Source: Cranoglanis bouderius
Lineage: Eukaryota; Chordata; Actinopteri; Siluriformes; Cranoglanididae
DNA: 64,000 bases
Direction of reading: 5' to 3'
Assembly (NCBI GenBank): GCA_023630585.1
Contig: CM042544.1
Coordinates: 10,341,256-10,405,255, forward strand
Position 1 is the first letter of the stretch. Every line of letters starts with the position of its first letter. Below, piece by piece: positions 48,801 through 60,776 of this stretch. The notes below the pieces were generated by a model, which ran no database searches, was not told where the DNA came from, and saw only the letters and a program-made list of their open reading frames with translations. The position numbers were made by a program, and so were the translations under genes.

Positions 48801-51413
48801 CATTTTTATTTGGTATAAAAATTGTCACAATTATTGACACCCCTTAGAAATTCACTAGTCATTCAGTCAGTCAACAACATGGGGAAATTTTTTTATGAAA
48901 ACACAGGATAAAAATCTCTTCATCTAACCATAAAATAAATAAATAAACAAACCAACAAACAAATAAGTAAATAAGTGCCTACTGTTTGCTAGACTGTAAC
49001 TTTGACTGGAACTGTATTCTACATTTAGACAAAAATAGATTTTTTGTCATTGGTGTAAAAAGAAAGATTGTTTTCTGTATCCTGTGTAACCATCAAATCC
49101 CAACTGTATGGTGGAGGGTCTGGGATCTTGTGGAACTGTTTTTTCTACAAAGGCCCTGGGAACCTTGTTAGGATACACCATGTATCATCATGTAGTAGCA
49201 GCAGGAGATTTTAAATGAAAATCCGGTTGCCGCTGCCAAGAGGTTACAACTGGGTTATGGTTGGGTCTTCCTATAGGACAATGATCTGAAACATATGTCC
49301 AGATCTACACAAATATGGTTCAATGACTACAAAATAAAGCATTTGACATGGCCATCCCAGTGTCATGATCTAAAAACCACTGAAAACCTGTGGAGTGAAC
49401 TGAAGAGAAAAGAGAAGAGGCCACAAGAGAGGATGAAGGACCCTGGAGGATCTGGACTCTGGACTCTGTACTGAGAAGAGGTCTCAGATTCCTGCTCTGT
49501 ATTCTCTCATGCATTATAGGATGTGTGGTATTGTTAAAAAGAATTTTAACCAAAAAAATAAAAATAAAAAGTTTAATACGGAGGATCTGGGATGTTTGGG
49601 GGCTGTATTATTTTCTTAGACTACATGCTTCAATTAAAGGTATAGCACAATATTAAACTAAATAACAACAACATTATTTCATAACTTTTGTAAGCCATGA
49701 ATGCCGATAAAATCCAGAGAAAAGTGTAGTTCTGCATTTTTATGAAATCATTGGCAGAGAACCCTGACGTTCGACCACATATTCCAGTTCCAACGCGGTC
49801 CTAACAGCTCACACAGCAACAGAAAAAGCATCCAACAGTCCAACATTGGCTGTGTGCTCTGTGTGGGAGGGATGGTATACTGTCAATCACAGTGGCACTA
49901 GCCAATCGTGAGTGCCTGTGAGCTCATGCATGCAGAAGGAGGTGGGCAGTGTTTTCCTCTGGGTGCGTTACGCTGCCCTGTGATGCAGCAGTTCAAAAAG
50001 ATGCAGTTGACTGGCGTCATGGAGAACTGACAGATGGGTGGGAACTGGCCAAAACTAAATCCCCCCTGAACCAGAAACTAAAGGGACTGAGCAAGAGGGA
50101 ATCATCTTATCACCTGCAGGAATAATGAGTATTACCTTGCTGCAGAGATTTCCTGATGCTGTCTCTGAAGGCTACCACTTTATTGTGTTTTTCGATGTCA
50201 GCATCGGAGACTGCGGCCGTGAGTTCGGTGAATCGCTCCTTTACAGAGTCCTTCAGCTTGAACATGGCGTGTGGAGGCTCATGTCTCACCTACAATAAGT
50301 GGGAGCTCGGTGAAAAAACTGGATAGCAACACTGTGATGTCATAAGGAGCAAAAATACTAACCTGAGCAACCATCTGTTCGACAGATTCCACAAAGCAGT
50401 TGATCTCTCTGTCCAGTTTGGCACATTCCAACATCATCTGCTCCAGTTTCTTCAGACCTGGACTGTCATCTATAGCTGCAATAAAAAAAAGGGTGGACAA
50501 TATTAATACATTGCACTATTAATCTATATAAGAATCTTTGTTTATGAAATTTCTTCTGCTCAGTGAATTGCACGAAGCAGTCCCTGCTGAAAACATATCA
50601 GACATATTACTCCACTTCCTAAAGGGACTTGGCCTAGTGGCTTTCATCACACATTTTCCCATGTAAATAGGAAACCGAGTTATTTCAACTTGTGAAATCT
50701 GATACACAGATCTGTAATCACAGGTGTATAATAATGTGCGTGGGCTAATGTGTTCTACTGTAATAACTAATTCATAGGTACTTGTATGATGGAAGCTCCA
50801 CAGGTCTAGTAATAAATGATGCATTTAACAACAACAACAAAAAGCATATATGGTATGATATGGTACAGTTTTATGTGAGAAGACATTTTGGAAGGAGTCT
50901 CCAGTGTCAGCACTTGAGGTACACATGTAATTTTAAGGGCTTTGTGGTTTCCAATTTGTCAGTAACATGATGAAGTTGTATTTGGTGTTTTTTTCTTTTT
51001 TGTCTTATTAACTTCTAGAGAAACTGAGGGCATTGTTTATAACTGTTACAACGTTAAGTGGTAACAGGAACTAACTTGTTTTGCAGACATTAAATGTAAG
51101 TATTAACAGTTAAAAGTGTGACGTGTTGTTCTTTAATAAATAATAGACTGTTAGTGTTGGCAAATTGCTGTAGTACAATAGGAATAAATCCCTTCAGGAC
51201 TTCACACCGCATCACACCACCCCACCCCGTCGTTGCTTATTGTCCTATAACAGCACGCCCCCAAATGTTTAGTCCTCACTCATTACTGCTAAAGTCACCT
51301 TGGGCTTCGACCAGATCCAGAGCGACTTCTGACACGATGTCCATCCCTGTGCTGATATCAATCTGACATGTCTTCAGAGAGGACAGCTGGGGCTGAATGG
51401 AATTCAGGGACAT
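45847..51413 (-). CDS. nsmce2: E3 SUMO-protein ligase NSE2 (Mms21), SMC5/6 complex subunit (6 coding exons, complete)
   Basis: Minus-strand exons in reading order: 51413-51299, 50475-50363, 50289-50136, 48609-48515, 46239-46133, 45958-45847. They sum to 696 nt (231 aa plus TGA) with every phase and GT-AG junction matching. Nse2 is the SUMO ligase of SMC5/6 and acts in DNA repair and replication-fork stability. Residues 1-127 form the helical arm that binds SMC5. Residues about 156-210 form the SP-RING, with TCPLTQ at the start and zinc ligands Cys171, His173, Cys196 and Cys201 in the contexts KKCQHYYD and CPVVGC. The spacing of these four residues matches the human protein. The ATG is four codon bases after a splice acceptor with a strong pyrimidine tract, so a non-coding first exon is expected. 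Human NSMCE2 is about 247 aa. Intron 5 (46240-48514) carries a Tc1 copy and a MITE; intron 3 carries a Tc1 remnant. Confidence 0.95.
46314..47661 (+). mobile_element. Tc1-like transposon, family F, in nsmce2 intron 5
   Basis: Long inverted repeats (about 46314-46475 and 47505-47661) share ACAGACTTTCAGCTGTTTTC-type and ATGCAACTTATAATGACTTC-type sequences. Plus-strand transposase, antisense to nsmce2. The exact ends are uncertain by a few bases because the outermost bases do not match a canonical CAG terminus. Confidence 0.8.
46615..47472 (+). pseudogene. Tc1-like transposase pseudogene (family F)
   Basis: Opens MGRKYMKYLETGHKKEAING and then shifts frame. Parts include VSTVWRVLNAEGFHARTP, VLWSDETKLELFG, WTFQQDNEPKHTSNS and SPDLNPIENLWWDLK, ending KGCSTKY. 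All three catalytic acids are visible, but at least three frame changes break the gene. Confidence 0.8.
47661..48262. mobile_element. Palindromic MITE in nsmce2 intron 5
   Basis: About 200-bp inverted arms (47661-47880 and 48030-48262) share TTCAAGCT, AAGTTCATAAAGGCA, TTAAGGCTTTATTCACAAAA and related words. A non-palindromic centre is about 150 bp. The sequence after it (48263-48420; GAACGACACGAGGGTGAG) is a repeat common in fish and may be its true end. Confidence 0.7.
48795..49560 (+). mobile_element. Tc1-like transposon remnant in nsmce2 intron 3
   Basis: Translates in one frame to WVFL-stop-DNDLKHMSRSTQIWF (about 49265-49320) followed by WPSQCHDLKTTENLWSELK (about 49346-49400), a decayed catalytic region. 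AAATTGTCACAATTATTGAC near 48820 resembles an inverted-repeat end. Heavily mutated. Confidence 0.65.
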
Positions 51414-51436
51414 CTCTCTGTAAACTGTTTCATTAA

Positions 51437-51468
<32 letters not shown>

Positions 51469-51794
51469 GTTAATTTTAACGAGGGCGGTAAAGTCGTTCT
51501 ATTAGCACACCACTGCAATAAATAGCACGTATGCTACAAAAGGTATTCCTGTATGTGGAGTACTATTTTGTCATACTATGGAGTGTGCTAGTATGCACTT
51601 TTTGAGATGGAGCCTCTGAATTTGGTTTGTTTACAGGTTAGCACCGTTAGCCAGCTAAGCAAACGGAAGTGGCTGTGAATTGATTATCCTATTGTACCGT
51701 TAAAAACGCAGTAACATCGTGTCTATAATACGTTTATCAAAATGTTACTATAAACACCTAGAACTTGAACAAATTTATTTTACTAGCAGCTCAC

Positions 51795-51850
51795 AACCTC
51801 TCCAAAGTAACGCGCCGCAAGAAAAGCTTCCGGGTTTTTGACGACAAAAT
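51795..51850 (-). promoter_or_regulatory. Probable nsmce2 promoter / non-coding first exon region
   Basis: A small CpG-bearing patch about 400 bp upstream of the nsmce2 ATG. It contains GCTTCCGG (51826-51833; CCGGAAGC on the gene strand, an ETS-type site) and a possible splice donor AG|GTTGTGAG near 51799. It is the only CpG-rich segment close to the gene start, so the assignment is inference. Confidence 0.35.
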
Positions 51851-51884
51851 AAAAGTCTCTAAAAGCGGTTGAGAATTTTTCAGT

Positions 51885-51934
51885 TACTACTACTACTACT
51901 ACTACTAGTAGTAGTAGTAATAATAATAATAGTT
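51885..51934. repeat. Palindromic triplet microsatellite (ACT)n(AGT)n(AAT)n
   Basis: ACT repeats run into AGT repeats and then AAT repeats, giving a perfect hairpin at the ACT/AGT junction. Lies just upstream of the nsmce2 first-exon region. Confidence 0.9.
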
Positions 51935-51935
51935 G

Positions 51936-52196
51936 GGGTGGTGTAGCAGGTAGTGCTGCCGTCTCACAGTTTCACACGTTCTCACCGAGTTTAAACTTGT
52001 TTCCAGTAGGTGGACTGGCTACATTAAATAGTAACAAGGTATGAATGAGTATGTGAATGTGTGTGTGTCCTGTAATGGACTGGCGTCCCAGGATATATTC
52101 CCACCTCACACCCAGTGGTCCGGGGACAGGCTCTGGATCCACCACGACCTCGATGAGGATGAAGCAGTTCCTGAAGATAAATGAATGAATGAATTA
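51936..52196 (+). mobile_element. SINE-like repeat upstream of nsmce2
   Basis: GGGTGGTGTAGCAGGTAGTG at the 5' side, then TAATGGACTGGCGTCCCAGG and AAGCAGTTCCTGAAGATAAA with a TGAATGAATGAAT tail. Same family as 42430-42790. Confidence 0.55.
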
Positions 52197-52415
52197 CTAA
52201 TTATATATTATATTCTCTGGATTATATTATAGTTAATTTACCACAACAATCAAACAACCATAAATTTGCTTTTTGCCCCCTTTACAATTAAAATACAACT
52301 GACCTCAGGAATGTGCTTTAAAAGCATCTTCAGGTTCAGGTTTATTTAGAATACTGAGCAAACATCATATAATGACATTCTTAGGCTACAACACCATACT
52401 CCTACAAACAACATA

Positions 52416-52570
52416 CACTATATGGTCAAAAGTTTGTGGACACCTGACCATCACACTCATGTGTGGGTGTTCCCCCAAACTGTTGCAACAAAGTTGAAGG
52501 CACAGAACTGTATATGATGTCTTTGTATGCTGTAATATTACAGTTTCCCTTCAGCCCTAAGGGGCCCAAA
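52416..52570 (+). mobile_element. Tc1-like transposon end (family G)
   Basis: CACTATATGGTCAAAAGTTT with TA at 52414-52415, then GTGGACACCTGACCATCACA. The opposite terminus is not found nearby. The same terminus is present in reverse at 28867-28916. Confidence 0.6.
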
Positions 52571-53329
52571 CATCATGCACTCATTCTCACTGAGTATTGA
52601 GCACAAGAGGAAACCACAGAACTTGGAGGAACCCCACATGGACATGGATAATGTGATTTTTGTCAGCTTTTAACATCCATTTGAAATCTGTGTTTGAAAG
52701 GTCACTGGACTGGAGCCTAGTCTTGTACGACTGACTGCCCAGGAGTTTGACCAAGATGGCCTCCAAGTGGACACACCATACTATAATGGTTTTGCTTTAG
52801 CTAATGTTTGTGACAGATGCAACAGTTGTGTTTATGGTGTTATTTGACACTTTTAATTGTTTAATGTGTTCAGTACATTGCTGAGAATGTAAAGACTTTG
52901 ATACTAAAATCCCACGTGTGTCTAACTGTGACAGACGCGAGCTAGCAGTTAGCTAGACTGCTAACTAAATTAGCTAATATCAGTGATTGAGATGAAATGA
53001 GAAAATGGAGGCGTTATTTTGGGTATTTATACGTTTTGCCATTTTTATAAAAACAAATGTGTATTTTATGAGCGCTAAAACATTAAATAATATATTATTT
53101 TACATAATTTATTTGATCAAATGTAAATACTTATAACCTGTAAGTCATTCGTTCATTCAACCGCTTTATTCTCGTCAGGGTCGCGATGTTAACCTTTTAT
53201 CTGAAAAATACTGTTGCTAGACATCGGCTTTTATCTTGACAGTAACATGCAAAATCAGAAAACCACAACTAGGACGTCACATTTCGCGTTGTTTTTGTCC
53301 CCACTCGTGTTCTGACAATCTCCGCCTCC

Positions 53330-53530
53330 TACATTGTGATTGGCTAAAAGAGGGAGCAGTACCCACGAGCAGCTTCCTGATTGGATATCCCCTTAAAGCC
53401 ATGTGACTTCGGACCTATGAGGGAATCCCAGCGCTTGGCGGGAGCCTCCTCTGACGCCGGTGGAGCGATATGGCGTAAAACGCGTGGGGAAAAGTAGCGT
53501 TTTGTGCGCGGCCACGTCATTGTAAATGGA
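53330..53530 (+). promoter_or_regulatory. Probable derl1 core promoter
   Basis: It contains two inverted CCAAT boxes (ATTGG at 53339-53343 and 53380-53384), a GC-rich CpG-dense stretch from about 53430 (CGCTTGGCGGGAGCC, GACGCCGG) and the UPRE. No TATA box is placed convincingly. The start site is inferred to lie at 53450-53560. Confidence 0.5.
53512..53519 (-). promoter_or_regulatory. UPR element (UPRE; ATF6/XBP1 site) upstream of derl1
   Basis: CCACGTCA on plus, TGACGTGG on minus: an exact match to the UPRE core bound by XBP1 and ATF6. It is 163-170 bp before the derl1 ATG, in a GC-rich CpG patch (53445-53525) that probably includes the transcription start. Derlins are known unfolded-protein-response targets, so a working site here is plausible. 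Confidence 0.55.
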
Positions 53531-53681
53531 GTAAGAGTAGGTTTGAACCAAAATAGAAGATACCGAAACAGGATTTAGCAGTTGCGATCACACTCCAGTG
53601 CCGAGGTACAGGGACTATTCATACCCAGATCAGGAGAAGTTATTAAATACACCTGTCAGGATCTTTGTATCATATGGAAAG

Positions 53682-54263
53682 ATGTCAGACATCGGGGACT
53701 GGTTCAGGAACATCCCGTTCATCACGCGCTACTGGTTCGCAGGTTCAATCATTGTGCCGCTTATAGGGAAACTGGGCTTGATCAGTCCCGCGTATTTCGT
53801 GTTGTGGCCGCAAGAGTTCTTTCATAAGTTCCAGGTGAGTTAAAGCAAACATCTGAACAAGTGAATATGATTAGAGTGTTAATAAGGCCGACAGGCCGCG
53901 TGTCATTACTGCAGTGAAGCAGACACCGAAAAGCGCTTAGCTCACTGTGGCTGTGTCCCAAATGGCACTGATCTCCACTACATAGTGCACAGCGTGGGTT
54001 GTGAATGAACTGCTATTGCGTATACAAGTATATTATATCGGATACAAAATGATGCCTTCTACGCCTCTACATGTAGTTAACACACTGTATAATTGGTCCA
54101 GATCTCATTTTGTTAGTGATATTCACTGCACTATGAGTCAAAAAAGGTTTAGGATCCAGCCATGAGTGCTTCCGGGGTTCTGGGCTTGACAGGCAAGAAG
54201 TCCAACACTTTCTTCGTATTACTCAGTTTTAGTTTCTGTGCTAAGTGAGTAATAATAATAATG

Positions 54264-54299
<36 letters not shown>

Positions 54300-57200
54300 G
54301 CCTCTCCAGGTTTCTGTCCACCCTGCTGAAAAAAACAATAGAAACAATCACAGAAATTCTAATGGTTTCCACTACAAATAACAAGCCATCTGCTGTTAAC
54401 CATTAAAACCATTACCATTACTGGTCCTTAATGGTATCCACTAGACATAACATTCCACCAATAGAAGGCAACAAATTGCCAATAGAGACCCAGAGAGATC
54501 ATTACAATTTCCATTAAAACCAATACAATTCCCATTATAACCATTAAAACCATTACAAATTCTATGAGGGTTTCTATTGTTTTTGTTTTGTTTTGTTTTG
54601 TTTTTGTTTTTATGCCCAGCAGGGCAGGTTTCTGTCCAGATTTCTCTGACAGTTAGTTAATAGAAAACCTCGCTGTGAGAACAAGTCGACCATTTAATGA
54701 GGAGACACGAGTTGTATGACAGTAAAACAGAGAAATAGTATTTTAAAAAAACAAAAAAACATTGGGTTCAAGTATATAAATAAGTAGTATAACGCTGTTA
54801 TAATAGTGAACGACCGGTTTGGTGCAGCCGTGTTTTCTTTCACTGAAGTGTCACAAGATGGCGCCGAACACACAGCTAGTGCAGTTTGTACCGTAGTACA
54901 TCTGTGGCGAGAAATAATACTTATTTAGTCTTTATTTTTATTTCTTTAATTATTTTTGAAAGTTGTTTGTTTATCATATATCAGTGCGAAATTTCAAATG
55001 GCTCCCTGCTCCCTACATGAGAGTACTGTAAAGTAGTGTTGGGACCAAGACCACGACCATAGCTAGTAGAGTCTGAGTCAAGAGCCAGTATGACTTAAAT
55101 GTATTAATTTGCTGGTTGTTTGAACTTCCTGTCCCAACGTGAACTTTCTGTTGAATTAACGAACTTTGGTATTATGTACTTTGGTATTATCATTTTGTAC
55201 AAATTAGTACGCAGGACATACATAGGACATGTTAAACATCACCCATTCTTCTAGCAGGCACTGCAGTGTATTTAGCTAGTTATACAAATGATTCATTTTT
55301 TAAAAGAAAGAAATACAACAGGAACCAGTATAACACATAAAGATTTTAAAGATTTGCCCATTTCCTTTCATTCAATCACACAGCAGGTAAATAGGAATGC
55401 ATTCAAAACTAGAATTTGTTTTGGCTCATACAACTTACATGTTCTACTTGTGCTATATGAACACAAGAGGATGAAGTAACTGGAAACATAGTCACTTGAA
55501 ATATATAGGTGCTATTTAACTCCACATGCAGAAGTGGACATTTACATTTTTGTACTGCAACTGTATTGGTTCATTCAAATTATGTTATGGTCTCGGATGG
55601 TGTTGGAAAAATATTTTTCGACAGACCCAGTCTCGAGTACCACAGCTCTACTCTATGGGATATATAGGCTTCCCCTCACCTGCATGTTCTGTATAATTTT
55701 GTCTTTGCTCCCAAAAAGAGGAAATTTTGTGTTAAATTTTTCATGTAATTTAATAATAATTTAATAAGACTTTAGGTCTTCACACCAGCTTTTGTTCTCC
55801 TGGACAAATGTTATTTTGGGCCCCATGTCCATTCAGGGCCCTAGTGCTCACCTCCACCTCCTCCCCTTTCCTTACTGCAGCCCTGAATTCAGTGGCCTGT
55901 ACCCAGTATGCTTTTCTTTTCTGCCATTCCTCTTTCAAGAAGCTGTGTGGATATTTTCTTCTGCAACTGAAAGTTTCAAGTCAAAATCATTTGCATTAGA
56001 TTTCAGTAGACGGGCTGTTTGATAATGCTGAAGACATTTTCAGAATATGGTACAAAGGACACAGTAGACCAAAAAAAGTTTGGAGATCAAACAATTTGGG
56101 TCATATGTGCTATATTTTTTACATTGTACACAATGTACCTCGATGTTTGTAGATATATGTAATAACAAAATCACAGATCACCATGCGATCCCTCACAACA
56201 TTTACCTGCTGCAGGAACAGCTGCTACGGCACACTGACGCCAACATGGTACCTGCTTTTACTGCACTGTATGATTTGGATTGAAAACAGAATTCATCTCA
56301 GCGCTGCTTCAGAGCTCCTGTCGGGTCCTACAACAAGACCTTTAACCCTCAGCTCTTTGCCCAGATTGAATTCTGCCTCACTTTAAATTGCTTTGGATAA
56401 AACATCTGCCCAGTGAATATATGCAAATAGTGAAGCAGTCAAGCAAAGCAAGAATTTCTTTCAAACACAGAATGTGTTAATAATGTCCAACCATGTTTCA
56501 TATTTCATTTGGTGTCCAAGCCACTTGGCTTAACAAGCGTTCCCTTTTTTGTTGAGAGACTATTAGATTTGTTTCTCCTCTCTCTCAGCCTCGTTCCTCG
56601 TTCTCTTCCCATGCAGTCCTGTGGTGTGTGCTTTCTCTAACTCACTTTTCTCTGCACTGCAGCTCAGCACAGAGAGATGTAGACCTTCAGGACAGGGTGG
56701 AGTGGTGTGAGGCGGCAAAGTGTATGATAACCAAATACACTGGTATCACTGCCCTCGCTATATCAGTTTACAGAGCAACATCAGTGCAAGTGTTATTAGG
56801 TTAGGGAAACTGCAACAACATTTTTATAACAGGATTGTTTTTAGCTTTTAGCAGTCAAAAGAATTTGGAGCAGAGATGGCAGCTCGAGTTAGGGGCTTGG
56901 AGTCACACTTGAGTTGCACACTGACTGTCTCATGACTCGACTTGATATTTTGGTCTTTATAAAAACATGAATGAAAATCTAATACATTTGGATAACCAAA
57001 AGCATTCTTGTCTGATCCTCCTGTGTATGAGACTGTCTGTTAGTTCTGTGATTGCAGTGCGCAGAATAAAGCATGAAGCAGTGCTGAGAGCCGAGGCTGC
57101 TTTTATAGTGCGGATGAAGCCAAGGTAGAAAGACGTTTTTGAAAATGTACAATTTCTAAAACTACATCCAAAACATGCTTCACACAGAGATGTTCTGTTT

Positions 57201-58260
57201 TTCCTAAAAAAAAAAAAAATCAATCTAACAGGGCACACCTGGGCAGCAAGAAACACCGATCAGTCACATTTTTTTTTATCACTTGAAAAAATGTGTGGGT
57301 TCAGACAAAAGTACCATGTAGGCTTGTCACGATAGCATAAACATATCTTACGATACCATACCAGCTGAAGTATCACAATATCAAGTAGTATCACTCTACC
57401 AGGCAATATCGTGTTCATTCATAATTCGAATCTACAAAATGAACCAAATTTACAGAAATATATAAATGAAAACAGACAAACCAAAATTTCCTCTGAATAC
57501 TTTAGTAATGAGAATGAATAACTGGCTATTGGGAAAAACCTCAAGAACCATCATACAGTTGTCAAGCAACTAATTCAATGTGCCACATATTTCATCTATT
57601 GTTCCCTCAGGCAATGAAATCATGCAAATGGACATTGTCCTCCGAGAACTAAGAATGAACACAACATTAGGAATAAATAACTGAATTTGGAAATGAACTC
57701 CAAAAAAATCATAAAATTGGGAATGTTAGCTCGCTTACTAGCAAACACGGCTAATTTTAGTATTTACACACAGCAGTTAGCGTAACGTTAGCTCGGTTAC
57801 TAACAAACAGGACATTTTTAAAGATTAAGGTGAAGAATTTGGGTTAAATGAAATGTCTAACCTTTTTGTATTCTGCAGAAGCAGTGAGATGTGTTGTTTT
57901 AGCGAAAATATTATTAACTGCCGCACATACAACATTACTCACGGTTCTACCGTACTGACGATACTACTGTTTAAAAAATACAGTGGCATCGGCGGTATTT
58001 AAGCTTTAGTATCACGATACTACCGTAGTACTGGTATACCGTGCAACCCTAATGCCATGTTTTAAGTTGTTTACCACATCCTCATGTAAATATCAGGAAA
58101 TAAAAGCTGAACTTCTGATCTATTCATCTTTTGATCCAATACTTTCAGAGGGGACTGGATTACTGTCATAATTCTTCTCAACACTGAGAAACACACAGAT
58201 GAGGCAGGAATACACACTGGATGGGATGCCAGTCCATAACAGTGCACCTTGCGCACGCGC

Positions 58261-58315
<55 letters not shown>

Positions 58316-58427
58316 CAAAAAAAACTAGAAGCAGTTTATCTTAGCCAGTCCACCTTCTGGCATGTTTTTGGGAGGTGGGAGGAAACCGGAGGAAATCCAT
58401 GCAAACATAATGAGAATGTACACAGAA

Positions 58428-58461
<34 letters not shown>

Positions 58462-60736
58462 ACAGTAACCTGAGCTGGAGACCCTGGAGCTGTGAGGTGG
58501 CAACACCACCTGCTACAGCTAGGCTGTAAACATTAAAATGCCTCCTGTAAGAACCTGGGACTTTTCTTTTCTAGAAATATCTCTGCTTCAAATCTAACAT
58601 TAAAATAATGTGCACATACAAACATTTTCAGTGTGATGGGTATGGCTGAGGTGCTATGTGCAATAAATGCAATGTAAGATTAGTTAGTTTGGATAGTGAG
58701 TGTGTTATCTGTCTATCCTGATATTTAGCAGTTGAAGTTATAATACAGTTGAGGCCAAAGGTTTACATACACCTAGGCAAAAGATATTCAACCTCAGTTT
58801 TTCCACACATTTCGTGTTACCTTACATTTCTTTTTGCAAGTCAATTAGTGCATCTACTTTGCTCACATCAGAGGTCATTTTAAAACAATCGATTAGAAAC
58901 CGACTTATTTCAGATTTAATCAACTATATCAGAATTCCAGTGGGTCAAAACTTTAATACACCATGTTGACTGAGTTGGAGGCACCAGGTATGTGCTTTCA
59001 CTACTGGTCTGAAAGGCTGTCGTGCAAGGCAGAAGCCCCTACTACAAGAGTGACAGAAAAGTCAGACTGAAGTTTGTTCATCACCAGGATGAAGACCTAG
59101 CCTTTTGGAGGAGTGTTCTCTGGTCAGATGAAACAAAAAATTGGAAGGTTGGGCCATAAAGATCAGGGCTATGTATGAGGGGGAAAGAGTGAGGCTTTTA
59201 AGCTGAAGCTCACCATCCCAACTGTGAAGCATGAAGGTGGCAGCATCATGTTTGCACTTCAGAAAATAGATGGCATCATGCAGAAAGATTATTATCTAGT
59301 GTCCAAGCAAGGAGGCCCACAAACCTGACTGAGAAACATCAGTTCTGTCAGGAGGAATGAGCAAAAAAGTTGCCAGTGGGTCAAAAGTTTACGTACACTT
59401 AATATTTGGTGACAACGCTTTGTTAATTGCTTAGCTTGAATCAAACACTTGATGTAGACTTCCACAAGCTTCTAACAATACTTAGATGCTGGAATATGTA
59501 AATATCAGGAATAAAAGCTGAAATTCTGATCTATCGTCTCATATTCATCTTTTGATCTCAAACCCAAATGCCTTCAGTGTATAGCAAAAACAATATTGGC
59601 CTTGCCGTTCCAGTACTTTCAGAGGGGACTGTAAATGCACAAATAAATACATGAGACTTGACTCTAATAAAAAAACAAAATGGTTCTCTGAACATCCCGG
59701 ATTAAGTTAAGCTGTTTCAATTAATTTTGCAGGGTCTGTTTGTTCACTGTCACACTATATAACTAAAAGAAGCTATAATCGCCACAGCCCTACTGCACAC
59801 TGAAGTGAAGTAAAGAAACTGAAGATGTACAGGGAAAAGGGTAGGGGGAAGTGCTCGTTGTTTCCTGACCCATTTTCTATGCCAGGGAGTTACCAGGCTA
59901 AAATGGATGACTGAGCAGATGAATTTTTGGCCAGTTAGATGTGCAGTGCAAGGCTCTCTCTCTGTTAGTCATCAGAACATTTTGAGTTCAGATTTCAGGA
60001 CTACCAAAGGAATCTCTCCAAATTCACGATGAATTTTCTGTCTGTCTTGTGAGCTGTGTTTGCTTCTACAAAACGAATAATTGAATTAAAATTTCCTGCT
60101 TTATTTCTGGGGAATTGAGATGGATGGTAACTAGAGCTAAGCCTTTATCACACTATGCATGGTGGGCAATTTAGCGTAAGTGCCCATGTCAATCACAGCC
60201 TGGTGTTTACTCTGTATGTAGCACACATTTAAATAACCTCTGTATGTACGATACACAGGCACTCTGCTACTTGTACATATACCATTCTGAATGAGAAATA
60301 TACAGTGATGTGAAAAATAAGTACACCCCATGGAAATTGTTGGCTTTTTTTTTTTTTAACATATTTGGACAAGCAAACATTTGATCCACTTTGAAACAGT
60401 GCCTATTAATAGTTGATATACTTGAACAAAACCACAATGAAAATGAGCTTGTTCAATTATTTATTCAACAGAAATATCAATAGATGTGATATTCTTCTGT
60501 GATAAAAGTAAGTACACCCTTGGCCTCAGAAGCTAGTGTTGCCACCTTTATCAGAAATAATTTCTTGTAGGTGTTTTGCATAATTGTCCACCAGGCTTGC
60601 TGGAATTTTTGACCACTCTTCCATGCAATATTCTTTCAGTTGCAAGATGTTTGAGGGTTTTCTTGTATCTACTGCCAGATTCAAATCCCCCCACAACATT
60701 TCAATGGGATTCAAATCTAATATAGAGATTCTAATC

Positions 60737-60776
<40 letters not shown>

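Larger units (their letters stand above)
51435..53330. other. Intergenic region between divergent nsmce2 and derl1
   Basis: Contains the nsmce2 first-exon region, a palindromic triplet microsatellite (51885-51934), a SINE-like repeat (51936-52196), the end of a Tc1-like element (52416 onward) and a fragment of SINE tail near 53145-53190. No host coding exon was recognised. Confidence 0.5.

Noticed and set aside
53363..53384. Possible ER stress response element (CCAAT-N9-CCACG) near derl1
   Set aside because: CCACG (53363-53367) and ATTGG (53380-53384) are in the wrong relative orientation and spacing for ERSE or ERSE-II; only the separate UPRE at 53512 matches a consensus.
53598..53681. N-terminally extended Derlin-1 starting 28 codons upstream
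   Set aside because: The upstream in-frame codon at 53598 is GTG, not ATG, and the derlin family begins MSDIGDW at 53682.
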